DNA of 39,029 nucleotides from M55B154 sp964486725 (GTDB lineage: Bacteria > Spirochaetota > UBA4802 > UB4802), in NCBI GenBank assembly GCA_964486725.1, contig CAZAOK010000026.1, forward strand, positions 1 through 39,029, given 5' to 3'. Shown piece by piece: positions 8,387 to 17,516 of the stretch. The notes below the pieces were generated by a model. That model was not told the origin of the DNA, did no database searches, and was given only the letters and a program-made list of their open reading frames with translations. Made by a program: the position numbers and the translations under genes. Positions within the stretch are counted from its first letter, which is position 1. The number at the start of each line of letters is the position of its first letter.

Positions 8387-9505
8387 ATGGGGATGACCCT
8401 ACTGTTGATTGGTGCCGGGCATGGACATCTATATACAGTGTCAAGAATCAAACAAATGGTGGAGACCGGGTATCGGGTGGTGGTGATTAATTCCTCGCGG
8501 TATCACTATTACTCGGGAATGGTACCGGGAATGCTTGGAGGCATGTACGCGCCGGAGGATACACGGTTTGACATCGAGAAAATGGTACACCGGGGGGGTG
8601 GTGAATTTATAGAAGACTCGGTAATGAAAATTGACCCCGAACGGCGGGTTATTTACACCTCGGGGGGCAAGATCATGGAGTTTGACGTGCTCTCATGCAA
8701 TACCGGAAGCGTGATACAGGATACAATACCGGTTGACAGCAATGGAACAGTATATCCCGTCAAACCGCTGGCAAACCTGTACCTGGCCCGTGTGCAGCTT
8801 GAACAGGCAGAAAAAGAATCTTCTATGCGTGTGGTTGTGGCAGGAGGTGGAGCCGCGGGTGTGGAGATTGCCGCGAATGTATATGGCAGGGCCAGGGAAC
8901 TTTCACTTGATGCCCGGGTGATCATCGTCACCTCTGGTGCCCTCCTGGAGGGATTTCCCGAAAGGGCATCACGAAAGGCACGCAAATGGCTCAGCAATCA
9001 TGACATTGAGGTGCATGAGCATACCAGGGTAACAGGAATAAACAACAAAAATGTATCATTAGAAGGGGGTCAGGATATTCCCATGGACATGTGCATCATG
9101 GCAACCGGGATTGTCCCCCCCGAAATATTTTCACGCTCAGGGATGAAAACGGGGCCTGATGGAGGACTTGATGTCAATGAATATCTCCAGGCGCGGAATT
9201 ATCCTTATATTTTCGGCACCGGTGACGGAATCTATTTTTCTCCCCATCCACTGCCGAAGGCAGGGGTCTACGCGGTACGGCAGGGGCCCCTCTTGTATCG
9301 TAACATAATGGCATACAGCCGTGGTGAAAATCTTGAGACCTTTGTTCCCCAGAAAAAATACCTGCTTATTATGAACCTGGCCGGCTATGGTATCGCTATC
9401 AGGGGAAAACTGGTACTTGGCGGCAGAACCTGGTTCAGAATCAAGGATATTATTGACAGAAGATACATCAGAAAGTTTACTATTGATAATTCAAATCCTG
9501 AATGA
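8387..9505 (+). CDS. FAD-dependent pyridine nucleotide-disulfide oxidoreductase, SelD N-terminal-like
   Basis: This predicted flavoprotein belongs to the NDH-2-like branch of pyridine nucleotide-disulfide oxidoreductases. In other bacteria this domain (the 'N-terminal to SelD' family) can be fused in front of selenophosphate synthetase. It has an FAD-binding Rossmann start (LLLIGAGHGH, residues 5-14), a second nucleotide-binding fold near 158 (VVAGGGAAGVE) and an FGTGDG motif near the C-terminus. The 372 residues contain no SelD domain and no redox CxxC pair. The ATG at 8387 is chosen because TTGGAG ends eight bases upstream; the frame also has a GTG at 8351 without a good site. The electron acceptor and any selenium link are unknown; no selenium gene is in the window. 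Confidence 0.8.
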   Translation: MGMTLLLIGAGHGHLYTVSRIKQMVETGYRVVVINSSRYHYYSGMVPGMLGGMYAPEDTRFDIEKMVHRGGGEFIEDSVMKIDPERRVIYTSGGKIMEFDVLSCNTGSVIQDTIPVDSNGTVYPVKPLANLYLARVQLEQAEKESSMRVVVAGGGAAGVEIAANVYGRARELSLDARVIIVTSGALLEGFPERASRKARKWLSNHDIEVHEHTRVTGINNKNVSLEGGQDIPMDMCIMATGIVPPEIFSRSGMKTGPDGGLDVNEYLQARNYPYIFGTGDGIYFSPHPLPKAGVYAVRQGPLLYRNIMAYSRGENLETFVPQKKYLLIMNLAGYGIAIRGKLVLGGRTWFRIKDIIDRRYIRKFTIDNSNPE

Positions 9506-9551
9506 TGTAAGTAGATGCGGGTTTACATAGTTCATACGCTTATGGAATATC

Positions 9552-10400
9552 GTGATTATTATGTACATGGTTCAATTTACAGTTAAACCAGATGAAGAAG
9601 AATTAATGACAGACCGTCTTTTTAATGCCGGGGCACAGAGTGTTTCTGTTGATGATGTTGATGAGCCTGAATTAAAAATGACAGGGATCTTTGATAGAAA
9701 GGACATGCTGGCACAACAGTTTCCGGGCTTCGATCTCATGATAACCGAGATGGAGGAGATGTCATGGAAATACCGCTGGATGGAATACTTTCACGGCACA
9801 GAGGTAACTGAGCACATATACATCGAACCGGCGGGATATTCATCACCCGGCAGCCGCTTGTATGATCACGTTATCCAACTTGATCCAAGGGACGCCTTTG
9901 GTGATGGTGGGCATCCCACCACCCGGATGTGTGCTCTCATGATGGAAAAGCACCTTCAAGACATGGGGGAGGACGAAAAAGGCCAGGTGGGAATGCTTGA
10001 CGTGGGCACCGGAACCGGGATTCTCGCCATTATTGCCCGCAAGCTGGGGCTTTCCACCATTCATGCCTTTGACGTAGATAAGCCTTCAGTTGTCAGGGCG
10101 CATGAAAATGCTGTTCGAAACGGCTGCGAAGACATATCCTTTTTCACCAGTGACCTGGCGGATTTCACTCCGGAGAAGAAGTATTCCCTGGTAGTGGTTA
10201 ACCTGCTTACCTTCATTATAGAAAAAAACATGAAACATCTCATCAGCCTGCTGGCAACCGATGGGGTGATGATACTCAGCGGCATCGGGGAAAAATGGGA
10301 AGATGATATTAAGAAATTGTTTGCCTTGCACAAACTGGTTATAATTGAAGAGATGGAAGAGGGTAGTTGGAAAGGATTTATGCTTAAACATATAAGTTGA
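9552..10400 (+). CDS. prmA: Ribosomal protein L11 methyltransferase
   Basis: PrmA trimethylates lysines of ribosomal protein L11 using S-adenosylmethionine. The 282 residues are near the family length. They show the PrmA signature AFGDGGHPTT (115-124, usually AFGTGxHPTT) and SAM motif I LDVGTGTGI (149-157). The usual N-NIL motif appears as VVNLL near 216. The N-terminal substrate-recognition domain (1-85) is present but diverged. The GTG at 9552 gives the longest product; ATG codons at 9561 and 9567 in the same frame are equally possible because no strong ribosome site decides. The gene lies 46 bases after the oxidoreductase and 28 before the MBL gene, so all three may be co-transcribed. Confidence 0.87.
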   Translation: MIIMYMVQFTVKPDEEELMTDRLFNAGAQSVSVDDVDEPELKMTGIFDRKDMLAQQFPGFDLMITEMEEMSWKYRWMEYFHGTEVTEHIYIEPAGYSSPGSRLYDHVIQLDPRDAFGDGGHPTTRMCALMMEKHLQDMGEDEKGQVGMLDVGTGTGILAIIARKLGLSTIHAFDVDKPSVVRAHENAVRNGCEDISFFTSDLADFTPEKKYSLVVVNLLTFIIEKNMKHLISLLATDGVMILSGIGEKWEDDIKKLFALHKLVIIEEMEEGSWKGFMLKHIS

Positions 10401-10428
10401 TATTCACTTCATTATTAGAGGATGCGAC

Positions 10429-11442
10429 ATGACGGATTTACATGAAGTGGCGGATAATATTTTTCTTGTCAGGCAGAAGGCGGGAATGGGGGGAATAAAA
10501 CCTCCCATGAATATATACGTACTTGCGGGTCATAACGGACTTATCTTCGACGCGGGATATGGAACCAGGCATGATATACAGCATGCCCGTAAAAGTGTTG
10601 AGGCCATACAACAGCGATTTGAAGAACAGGGGAAGGTGTGCCGCATCGGGCGTATCCTGCCCAGTCACACCCATCCTGATCATTTCTCGGGATTAAAGGG
10701 GATGCGCAAAGAACTGGGATTGTCTGTGCTCCTTACAAAAAAAATGGCAGAGAGGATCACATCAGCCGCGATATATCGCCAGTCGTATGCTGAACCCCAG
10801 TATGAGCAGGGTGTATTTTCACACCGCCAGAGCGGGTTTCAAAAATTTATGCATCAGCAGTTGTCACGGCTTTATTATAACAAAATATTCGGTGTTACCT
10901 TTCTGCCCAACCCCGATGAATTAATTGAAGAAGAATCAAAAATCGATATCAACGGTGAAACCTGGGATATTCTGTCGGGACATGGTCATTGCGATGATCA
11001 TGTAATGTTATACCGGCAGGAGACGGGTATACTGCTTGCCGGTGATAACGTGCTCAGAAGCATTACCACCTGGCTTGGCCCGCCCCGTTCAAATCTCGCA
11101 GATTATATCAACACCCTGGAGCGTATAAAGAAGCTTCCGGGAATTACGCGTATACTCAGTGCCCACGGTAGCCCGGTAGAGAACCCCGTAGAGCGTGTGG
11201 AAGAGATCATACAGTATCGTCACTCCCGTACCGAAGAAATTATGAATATTGTCAGGGCTGCGGGACAGAAAGGCATATCCTTTCACCGGCTGCTTGAAAC
11301 AGTATATCCGGGCGAAGGATCAATGCGTCGGGCTCTTGTGGAAGGATGGGTAATCGTTACCATACAACATCTGGAGGAAAAGGGGCGTATTCGTCGTGAG
11401 GATGGTGGAAAGACTGTGCGGTTTGTGAGTGATGATGGGTGA
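10429..11442 (+). CDS. MBL-fold metal hydrolase
   Basis: This is a metallo-beta-lactamase-fold hydrolase of 337 residues. The metal-binding HxHxDH motif is His80-Thr-His82-Pro-Asp84-His85. A further ligand region is GHGHCDDH near 186-193, followed by LLAGDNVL, which supplies the bridging Asp. The extra ~90 residues at the C-terminus, after the last metal ligand, resemble the winged-helix-like tail of LACTB2/glyoxalase II-type relatives (EEIMNIVRAAG...YPGEGSMRRALVEG). Possible substrates include thioesters, RNA or lactones; the sequence does not decide. GAGGATGCGAC precedes the ATG. Downstream hairpin 11513-11536 probably ends its transcript. Confidence 0.85.
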   Translation: MTDLHEVADNIFLVRQKAGMGGIKPPMNIYVLAGHNGLIFDAGYGTRHDIQHARKSVEAIQQRFEEQGKVCRIGRILPSHTHPDHFSGLKGMRKELGLSVLLTKKMAERITSAAIYRQSYAEPQYEQGVFSHRQSGFQKFMHQQLSRLYYNKIFGVTFLPNPDELIEEESKIDINGETWDILSGHGHCDDHVMLYRQETGILLAGDNVLRSITTWLGPPRSNLADYINTLERIKKLPGITRILSAHGSPVENPVERVEEIIQYRHSRTEEIMNIVRAAGQKGISFHRLLETVYPGEGSMRRALVEGWVIVTIQHLEEKGRIRREDGGKTVRFVSDDG

Positions 11443-11480
11443 AGGTTATAATGGAATAATCTAGATAATAAGAAAAAAAC

Positions 11481-11509
11481 TTGAAATTTATGCGTTAATT
11501 AATGATACT
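11481..11509 (+). promoter_or_regulatory. Sigma-70-type promoter of the rimP-nusA-infB operon
   Basis: TTGAAA (11481-11486, five of six matches) and GATACT (11504-11509, four of six) are separated by 17 bases. Transcription would begin near 11516. The leader before rimP is then about 100 bases and includes the terminator-like hairpin at 11559-11586. The site lies in a gene-free gap after the MBL gene, as expected for the operon's main promoter. Confidence 0.55.
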
Positions 11510-11512
11510 GAC

Positions 11513-11586
11513 ACAGGGGTTTATTTCTGCCCCTGTCTCTTTAGTGAAGCGCCTGAGGAGAGAGTGGTGATCCACTCTCTTTTTTG
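11513..11586 (+). terminator. Tandem hairpins: MBL-gene terminator and rimP leader attenuator
   Basis: Hairpin 1 pairs ACAGGGG (11513-11519) with CCCCTGT (11530-11536). Hairpin 2 is a classical intrinsic terminator: AGAGAGTGG (11559-11567), loop TGAT, CCACTCTCT (11572-11580), then a T-run. Hairpin 2 lies downstream of the apparent promoter and only about 31 bases before rimP, so it would stop transcripts entering the operon unless overcome. CCTGTCTCT (11532-11540) nearly copies the 3' arm (seven of nine) and could pair with the 5' arm as an antiterminator. Attenuation of the rimP-nusA operon by NusA itself is known in Bacillus subtilis; its operation here is inference. Confidence 0.7.
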
Positions 11587-11616
11587 TAACAGAAGACTTT
11601 CACGGGGTGCCGGCTG

Positions 11617-12057
11617 ATGGATATTCAGGACGAAATCAAGTTGATGATCAGCGATGTGGCTGACAAGCTGGGGTACATCGTGTATGAATCGTCGGTGCTT
11701 TTAAAGGGAGAAAATTCGCAGGTAGTGGTGAAGATTGACCACGAAAAGGGGATTTCCCTGGACGATTGCGAGACATTCAGCAGGGACTTGACAGAACGGC
11801 TGGATTCAGAAGAACTGATGATCAATTATAAACTCGAGGTATCCTCACCCGGGCTGAAAAGAAAACTTCGTACAGGTGAAGAGTTTGCGAGATTTACAGA
11901 TGCCCCGGTTAAGGTGGTATATGATGACCAGGGAACGCGCAAAACGGTGAAGGGAACCCTTGAAGCTGTTTCTGATGATATGATTACGGTTAGCGATGAC
12001 GGTAAAGAAGTAAACATCGCGTTACACACTATTGCAAAAGCAAATCTTGAGTATTGA
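11617..12057 (+). CDS. rimP: Ribosome maturation factor RimP
   Basis: RimP assists assembly of the 30S ribosomal subunit. The 146 residues match the usual ~150. The N-terminal alpha/beta domain includes VVVKIDHEKGISLDDCETFSR-type residues (around 36-56) and the conserved LEVSSPGLKR motif (around 73-82); an SH3-like C-terminal domain follows. It is first in the classical rimP-nusA-infB order, 12 bases before nusA. The ribosome site is weak (GGGGTG). It sits behind an attenuator-like leader. Confidence 0.93.
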   Translation: MDIQDEIKLMISDVADKLGYIVYESSVLLKGENSQVVVKIDHEKGISLDDCETFSRDLTERLDSEELMINYKLEVSSPGLKRKLRTGEEFARFTDAPVKVVYDDQGTRKTVKGTLEAVSDDMITVSDDGKEVNIALHTIAKANLEY

Positions 12058-12069
12058 AGGGAAAAGAAG

Positions 12070-13542
12070 ATGAGTATCAATTTTTTCGAAGCACTGCACC
12101 AGATTGCCGCTGAGAAGGGTATTTCAAAGGATGAAATAGAAGAGATTGTGCAGTCAGCCATGCTATCGGCCTATAAGAAGCAGTATGGACCCTCGCGTGA
12201 TGTTGATGTGGAGTTTGACCGGGATACAAACACAATAAAACTCATATCAAAAAAGATGGTGGTTAATAACCCCATGAACCGGGCTGAAGAGATAGCATTC
12301 GCAGAAGCAAAGAAGATTAATCCTGACGTGCAACTTGGAGACGATATATATGTAGAAGAGAACCCGCTGCAGTCATTTGGAAGAATTGCCGCGCAGACTG
12401 CAAAGCAGGTTATCATGCAGAAGATAAAAGAAGCTGAAAAGAATATAATATATGAAGAGTTCAAGGACAGGGAAGGCGACCTCATCAATGGATACCTTCA
12501 GCGAAGAACAAGGGAAGCCATGTACGTCGATCTTGGCAGAACCGAGGGAATACTTCCCTACAGGGAGCAGTCACAGCTGGAGCATTTCAAGATAGGAGAA
12601 CGCATCAAGGCACTGGTACTCAGTGTGCAGAAGAATACGAAAGGACCAAGTGTTATACTGTCAAGAGCGCACACCCGCTTCGTCGAAAGACTATTTGAGA
12701 TGGAAATACCGGAAGTATATGATGGTATCGTTGAGATCGAGGCCATAGTACGTGAAGCCGGCATGCGAACAAAGGTGGCGGTATCAAGCGACAGGGACGA
12801 TATCGACAGTGTGGGTGCCTGTGTCGGCATGAAGGGGATCCGAATTCAGTCAATCGTACGAGAGCTTGAAGGTGAAAAAATCGACGTAGTTGAATATTCG
12901 TCAGAAAAGAAGGCAATGGCGGCTAATGCCCTCACACCGGCCCGGGTAAAAGAAATTGTGGAGACAGTAGGCGGTGGTGTTATCGCGGTTGTTGAAAATG
13001 ATCAGTACCGGCTTGCAATTGGTAAAAACGGGCACAATGCCAGGCTCGCAAGCAGGCTGTGCGGATTTGACATAGATATCAAGACAGAAGAGCAGTACAG
13101 GGAATTCCTCAGCTCAAGCGAATCAAGGGCAATGGTTGAACAGTTGTTCTCGTCGGCTCCTGATGATGAAACGTCACTTGAAGAACTACCGGGCTTTGAC
13201 GCGCGGGTAATAAAACTTCTTGAAGCAGGGGGAATATTCTCTGTAGAAGACCTGGTTGAAACCTCACTTGAAGACCTCAAGAAACTTGACGGTATTGGCG
13301 AGAAGACAGCTGAGAAAATCATGGGTATTCTGGAAGAATATGTTGACTTCGACGAAGATGAGGAATATGAAGATGAGGAAGACGAACCTGAAGAAACAGA
13401 TTCAGAAGAAGTTGTAGAAGAAGCAGGATCTGAAGAAGCTGAAGAAAGTGAAGAGGAAGAAGAAACCCCTGATGTTTCTGAAGAAACTGAAGCAGATACT
13501 GCTGAAGTTGAAAAAAGCGAAGATGATGAGATAAAAGAATAA
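12070..13542 (+). CDS. nusA: Transcription termination/antitermination factor NusA
   Basis: NusA binds RNA polymerase and RNA and modulates pausing, termination and antitermination. The 490 residues contain the polymerase-binding N-terminal domain (1-~130), an S1 domain (~133-200, EGILPYREQ), two KH domains (~205-345, with GMKGIRIQSIVREL and IGKNGHNARLAS), and a helix-hairpin-helix region (~375-425, LDGIGEKTAEKI). The last ~60 residues are almost all Glu/Asp/Ser, an acidic tail longer than in many NusA proteins. AAGGGAAAAG precedes the ATG. It lies between rimP and infB as is common; the small YlxR and L7Ae-like genes found between nusA and infB in some phyla are absent. Confidence 0.96.
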   Translation: MSINFFEALHQIAAEKGISKDEIEEIVQSAMLSAYKKQYGPSRDVDVEFDRDTNTIKLISKKMVVNNPMNRAEEIAFAEAKKINPDVQLGDDIYVEENPLQSFGRIAAQTAKQVIMQKIKEAEKNIIYEEFKDREGDLINGYLQRRTREAMYVDLGRTEGILPYREQSQLEHFKIGERIKALVLSVQKNTKGPSVILSRAHTRFVERLFEMEIPEVYDGIVEIEAIVREAGMRTKVAVSSDRDDIDSVGACVGMKGIRIQSIVRELEGEKIDVVEYSSEKKAMAANALTPARVKEIVETVGGGVIAVVENDQYRLAIGKNGHNARLASRLCGFDIDIKTEEQYREFLSSSESRAMVEQLFSSAPDDETSLEELPGFDARVIKLLEAGGIFSVEDLVETSLEDLKKLDGIGEKTAEKIMGILEEYVDFDEDEEYEDEEDEPEETDSEEVVEEAGSEEAEESEEEEETPDVSEETEADTAEVEKSEDDEIKE

Positions 13543-13604
13543 TAGTGTATAAAAATATATTGCTATATATATTGATTAAAACTTAACTAAGACCAAGGGT
13601 ATTC

Positions 13605-16118
13605 ATGAAAGCAGTTGATATTGCAACAAAAAACCACGTTTCACTTGAAGATGTTCTGAAGATATGCAAAGAACTGGATATCAAGTGCACAAATGAAGAG
13701 TCAGAAATAAAAGATGATGATGTGTTCCTGGTGGAAAAGAAAATTGAAACCATAAAAGAACACCGGGCACAGGAAACGCGACAGCTTCTTGAGAAACAGA
13801 AATCAGATCGCAAGGGCAAGAAGATTAAACTGAAACGAAAAGTCCATGTTTCTAAGGAACTGAAAGAAGGAATTCAGAAAGACGAAGAACAGAAAGAAGA
13901 AGCAAAGAAAGCAGATAAGCCCAGAGAGACAAGAAAACCTGAAAGGGCAGAAAAGCCTGCTGCTGAAACAAAAAAAGCAGCAACTTCCAGAAAACCGGTT
14001 GAGAAAAAGAAAACGGAAGAAGGCGCAAAACGTGGTGCTCCCACAGAAGAGAAAAGGGGCAAGCCGCGTGAAGAAGGTGATAAACGGGAAGGTAAGAAGC
14101 CTGTTGTTGAAGGTGAAAAAATAGAAATTGGTTCCATGAAGGAAGATTCAAAAAAACGCCAGAAAGGAAAAGAAAAATCCAAGGAAAAGGCGAAAAAGAA
14201 AGGAACCAAGCGGGAAAGAGAAGAACTCAGGGAAAAGAGTATCGGGTTCAAAAAGAAGAAACCCCAGGCCGTACAGAAAAAACCAAGAGAAGTGGTTACC
14301 CCGAAAAATATTGAAATTACGGAAACCATACAGGTAGGCGATCTGGCAAAGAAGCTCAATGTAAAGGCCAACGAAGTCATTGCAAAGCTTATGCAGATAG
14401 GGGTTATGGCCACTATCAACCAGGTCATTGATGCCGAAACCGCAGAGATACTTGCCGCTGAGTATGGCACCGAAGTAAAAGTGGTGTCTCTTTTCGATGA
14501 AACGGTGATCAAGCTTAAAGAAGAAGATAAAGATGAAGACTGGCAGAACCGGCCACCCATTGTTACAGTCATGGGGCATGTCGACCATGGTAAAACCAAG
14601 CTTCTTGATGCCATACGCAAGGCCAACGTTACCAGCGTTGAACATGGGGGCATAACACAGCATATCGGTGCGTACCGGGTAAAGGTGCATGATAAGTACG
14701 TCACATTTCTGGATACACCGGGTCATGAGGCTTTTACCACGATGAGGGCAAGGGGAGCACGGGTTACCGATATTGTTGTGCTGGTAGTTGCTGCCAATGA
14801 TGGTGTCATGCCGCAAACTGTAGAAGCAATAAACCACGCCAAGGATGCCGGGGTGCCCATCATTGTTGCCATCAACAAAGTGGATCTTCCCGAGGCCAAT
14901 GTTCAGAATGTGAAACAGGGATTGTCCAATTATGAACTGATTCCTGAAGAGTGGGGTGGTTCAACCCTGATGGCGGAAATCAGCGCGAAGGAAATTCTCC
15001 ATATTGATGACTTGCTTGAATTGATTCTCATACAGTCAGAGATGCTTGAATTGCGGGCAAACCCCAGGCTGCACGCCCAGGGTACGGTGGTAGAATCCAA
15101 GCTTGATCCGGGCCGAGGGCCTGTCGCCACTGTTCTTGTGCAGAACGGAACCCTGCAGGTTGGTGAACCATTCGTGGTGGGCATATATTCAGGAAAGGTT
15201 CGGGCCATGTTTAACGATCAGGGGGGCACCGTTGAAAAAGCAGGACCATCCACCCCTGTCGAGGTGGTGGGGCTTTCCGGTGTACCTGCCGCGGGTGATC
15301 CATTCCAGGTTGTACAGTCAGATAAATACAGCAAGCAGGTGTCACAGAAGCGACAGGAAATGAAGCGTATAGAAAGCGCACAGAAGATAAAGAAGGTTAC
15401 CCTCGAAGATCTCAACGATATGATTCGCGAGGGAGCGATGCAGGAACTGCGCATTGTTATAAAGGGTGATGTTGACGGTTCAGTGCAGGCCCTTAAGGAT
15501 TCACTTGAAAAGCTTTCTACCAGTGAGATCAAGGTAAAGGTTATTCATGCCGCAACGGGGGGCATAAACGAATCCGATGTTATGCTGGCCTCGGCATCAA
15601 ATGCCCTGATTATCGGTTACCATGTACGGCCCACTTCCCGTGTAGCTGATATTGCTGAAAGGGAGAAAGTTTCTATCAAGTTCTACAATATCATTTACGA
15701 TGTTACCAATGATATACGGGCTGCCATGGAAGGAATGCTTTCACCCGAGGTTAAAGAAGAAGTAACCGGAACAGGTGAGATACGACAGACCTTCAAGGTA
15801 AGCCGGGTGGGAACAGTTGCCGGTGCTATCTGTCTAAGCGGGAAGGTGAACAGAAGTGATAAGATGCGTATTATTCGGGATGGTGTTGTGGTCTATGATG
15901 GCGAGTTGAAATCGCTGAAGAGGTTCAAGGACGATGTATCGCTGGTAGAAGGCGGCCAGGAGTTCGGTTTTGGATTAAAGGATTATAACGACATTAAAGA
16001 GGGCGATGCCTTTGAAACCTATAGAACTTTTGAAGTAGCGAAAAAACTGGAAGACGCGGACAAGCGAAGTACAGACAAGCGAAACGCAGAGAAAAATACA
16101 CCCGGACAGCAGGGATAA
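13605..16118 (+). CDS. infB: Translation initiation factor IF-2
   Basis: IF-2 is the GTPase that places initiator tRNA on the ribosome. The 837 residues begin with an IF2_N module (~1-55), then a long Lys/Glu/Arg-rich linker (~56-230), a second IF2_N module (~235-290, VGDLAKKLNVKANEVIAKLM), and the GTPase domain. G1 is GHVDHGKT (324-331); DTPGHE and NKVD follow. Domains II-IV complete the protein. The linker is low-complexity and highly charged, typical of IF-2 and the cause of long spurious reading frames on the other strand. AAGGGT precedes the ATG. The stop TAA overlaps the rbfA ATG by one base, indicating translational coupling. Confidence 0.97.
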   Translation: MKAVDIATKNHVSLEDVLKICKELDIKCTNEESEIKDDDVFLVEKKIETIKEHRAQETRQLLEKQKSDRKGKKIKLKRKVHVSKELKEGIQKDEEQKEEAKKADKPRETRKPERAEKPAAETKKAATSRKPVEKKKTEEGAKRGAPTEEKRGKPREEGDKREGKKPVVEGEKIEIGSMKEDSKKRQKGKEKSKEKAKKKGTKREREELREKSIGFKKKKPQAVQKKPREVVTPKNIEITETIQVGDLAKKLNVKANEVIAKLMQIGVMATINQVIDAETAEILAAEYGTEVKVVSLFDETVIKLKEEDKDEDWQNRPPIVTVMGHVDHGKTKLLDAIRKANVTSVEHGGITQHIGAYRVKVHDKYVTFLDTPGHEAFTTMRARGARVTDIVVLVVAANDGVMPQTVEAINHAKDAGVPIIVAINKVDLPEANVQNVKQGLSNYELIPEEWGGSTLMAEISAKEILHIDDLLELILIQSEMLELRANPRLHAQGTVVESKLDPGRGPVATVLVQNGTLQVGEPFVVGIYSGKVRAMFNDQGGTVEKAGPSTPVEVVGLSGVPAAGDPFQVVQSDKYSKQVSQKRQEMKRIESAQKIKKVTLEDLNDMIREGAMQELRIVIKGDVDGSVQALKDSLEKLSTSEIKVKVIHAATGGINESDVMLASASNALIIGYHVRPTSRVADIAEREKVSIKFYNIIYDVTNDIRAAMEGMLSPEVKEEVTGTGEIRQTFKVSRVGTVAGAICLSGKVNRSDKMRIIRDGVVVYDGELKSLKRFKDDVSLVEGGQEFGFGLKDYNDIKEGDAFETYRTFEVAKKLEDADKRSTDKRNAEKNTPGQQG

Positions 16119-16531
16119 TGGCCGGATACAGAAAGCAGAAACTTGAGGCTCAGATTCAAAGAATTGTGGGTGACGTACTTTTGACCGAAATAAAGGATCC
16201 GCGAATCGGTTTTGTAACGGTGACCGGTGTAAACCTGAGCAAAGACTATTCATATGCAGATGTTATGGTATCAATGATTGGTGACGAGAGAGATGTAAGG
16301 AAATCCCTGATGGGCCTTGAGTCGGCCCGGAAGTATATACAATACAGGGTTGGAAAGAGTATTCAGTTAAGGATCTTGCCTCAGATCAGGTTTCATATTG
16401 ATACTTCCATTAAGGAAGGAGTCGAGATGGTGGCCAGGCTGGAACAGATTCAAAAAGACCAGATCGCATCACATGAAAATGATGATCCAACGGGTGATAA
16501 CACTGACCCGGAGGATAACGCATCTGAATAG
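16118..16531 (+). CDS. rbfA: Ribosome-binding factor A
   Basis: RbfA is a cold-shock 30S maturation factor with a KH-like fold. The 137 residues include the family's N-terminal lysine/arginine-rich helix, the KDPRIGFVTVTGV segment (around 26-38) and the LRILPQIRFHID segment (around 84-95). The last ~25 residues are acidic and probably disordered. Its ATG overlaps the infB stop, and truB follows after 14 bases, so it is inside the operon. Confidence 0.94.
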   Translation: MAGYRKQKLEAQIQRIVGDVLLTEIKDPRIGFVTVTGVNLSKDYSYADVMVSMIGDERDVRKSLMGLESARKYIQYRVGKSIQLRILPQIRFHIDTSIKEGVEMVARLEQIQKDQIASHENDDPTGDNTDPEDNASE

Positions 16532-16545
16532 CAGGATGACCGGTT

Positions 16546-17469
16546 GTGGACTTGAATTATCTTCATAACGCAGTACTACTTATGGACAAACCCGCAGGTA
16601 TAACCTCCTTTGATGTTATTCGCCGGCTGAGGAAACAGTTGCATATAAAAAAAGCGGGCCATTGTGGAACCCTGGATAAATGGGCATCCGGGCTACTGGT
16701 TATCTGTACCGGGAGAACCACCAAACTGGCCACGTTTCTCATTGAAGGAAAAAAGGAATATACGGGTACAGTTGTACTGGGAACGATAACAGATACCTGT
16801 GATGCTGATGGAGAGGTGCTGGAGACCAGGGATGTGCCGGATGAGGTGTTTGACGAGGTGTCAAAAATACCCGTGGCTTTTAGCGGGAAGATCCAACAGG
16901 TTCCACCCAGGTATTCGGCATTGAAAATAGAAGGGAAGAGAGCGTCTGACAGGGTCCGCGGGGGTGAAGAATTGGAAATGAAGCCCCGACCTGTTGAAAT
17001 ACATTCACTGGTAATTGAAAAAGTTGATATTGAGAATAGAACCCTGCAGATAAGGGTTATATGTTCAAAGGGAACCTATATTCGTTCACTTGCAAGGGAT
17101 ATAGGTGAAATGCTTGGCACGGGTGCCTACCTTGCGGAATTACGCCGCACCAGGTCGGGGAAGTTCAAGGTTGAACAGGCAGTTACGCCGGATCAACTGG
17201 ACCTTATGCTGGAAAATGGGGAGCTGAATGGCGAATTCGTGATACCCGCGGATCGGGCCATTGATGATTTCGGCTCGGTTGTTGTGTCAGATAACAGGGC
17301 CGAAAAAGTACCCCATGGTGCACCCATTTATGAAGAAGACGTAGAAGAAGTTACCGGTGGAGATGGTAAATATTACCGTGTAGTAAGCCGGGACGGGGAA
17401 TTGCTGGCCGTAGCAGAATTGCATGCTCACCCATTCAGGGTGAAATATCGACATGTATTTTCTGTATAA
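16546..17469 (+). CDS. truB: tRNA pseudouridine(55) synthase
   Basis: TruB converts U55 to pseudouridine in the T-loop of tRNAs. The 307 residues carry the catalytic Asp44 in GTLDKWASGLL, the N-terminal DKPAGITSFDVI motif and the KGTYIRSLARDIG motif (near 180-192). A PUA-like C-terminal part (about 235-307) follows. The start is GTG, with AGGA nine bases upstream. The K-W-ASGLL context after the catalytic Asp recalls spirochaete TruB proteins, where many other bacteria have P-L-ATG. That is recollection, not a measured similarity. It is the last gene of the operon before a 193-base gap. Confidence 0.95.
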   Translation: MDLNYLHNAVLLMDKPAGITSFDVIRRLRKQLHIKKAGHCGTLDKWASGLLVICTGRTTKLATFLIEGKKEYTGTVVLGTITDTCDADGEVLETRDVPDEVFDEVSKIPVAFSGKIQQVPPRYSALKIEGKRASDRVRGGEELEMKPRPVEIHSLVIEKVDIENRTLQIRVICSKGTYIRSLARDIGEMLGTGAYLAELRRTRSGKFKVEQAVTPDQLDLMLENGELNGEFVIPADRAIDDFGSVVVSDNRAEKVPHGAPIYEEDVEEVTGGDGKYYRVVSRDGELLAVAELHAHPFRVKYRHVFSV

Positions 17470-17487
17470 CGGGAATGCGTAATTCTG

Positions 17488-17516
17488 TTGTAGTGTGCAG
17501 CTTCAGGTGCTATAAT
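17488..17516 (+). promoter_or_regulatory. Promoter upstream of rpsO
   Basis: TTGTAG (17488-17493) and a perfect TATAAT (17511-17516) are separated by 17 bases. Start near 17523 gives a leader of about 140 bases before rpsO. The leader contains TACC and GGTA arms around 17566-17581 with possible small hairpins. S15 represses its own mRNA in several bacteria through unrelated leader structures, so a control element here is possible but unproven. Confidence 0.5.

Noticed and set aside
13874..14837. Long minus-strand open frames of 276 and 229 codons opposite infB
   Set aside because: They are the antisense of the Lys/Glu-rich IF-2 linker and G domain, giving Phe/Leu/Ser-rich low-complexity peptides with no motif; IF-2 explains this stretch fully.
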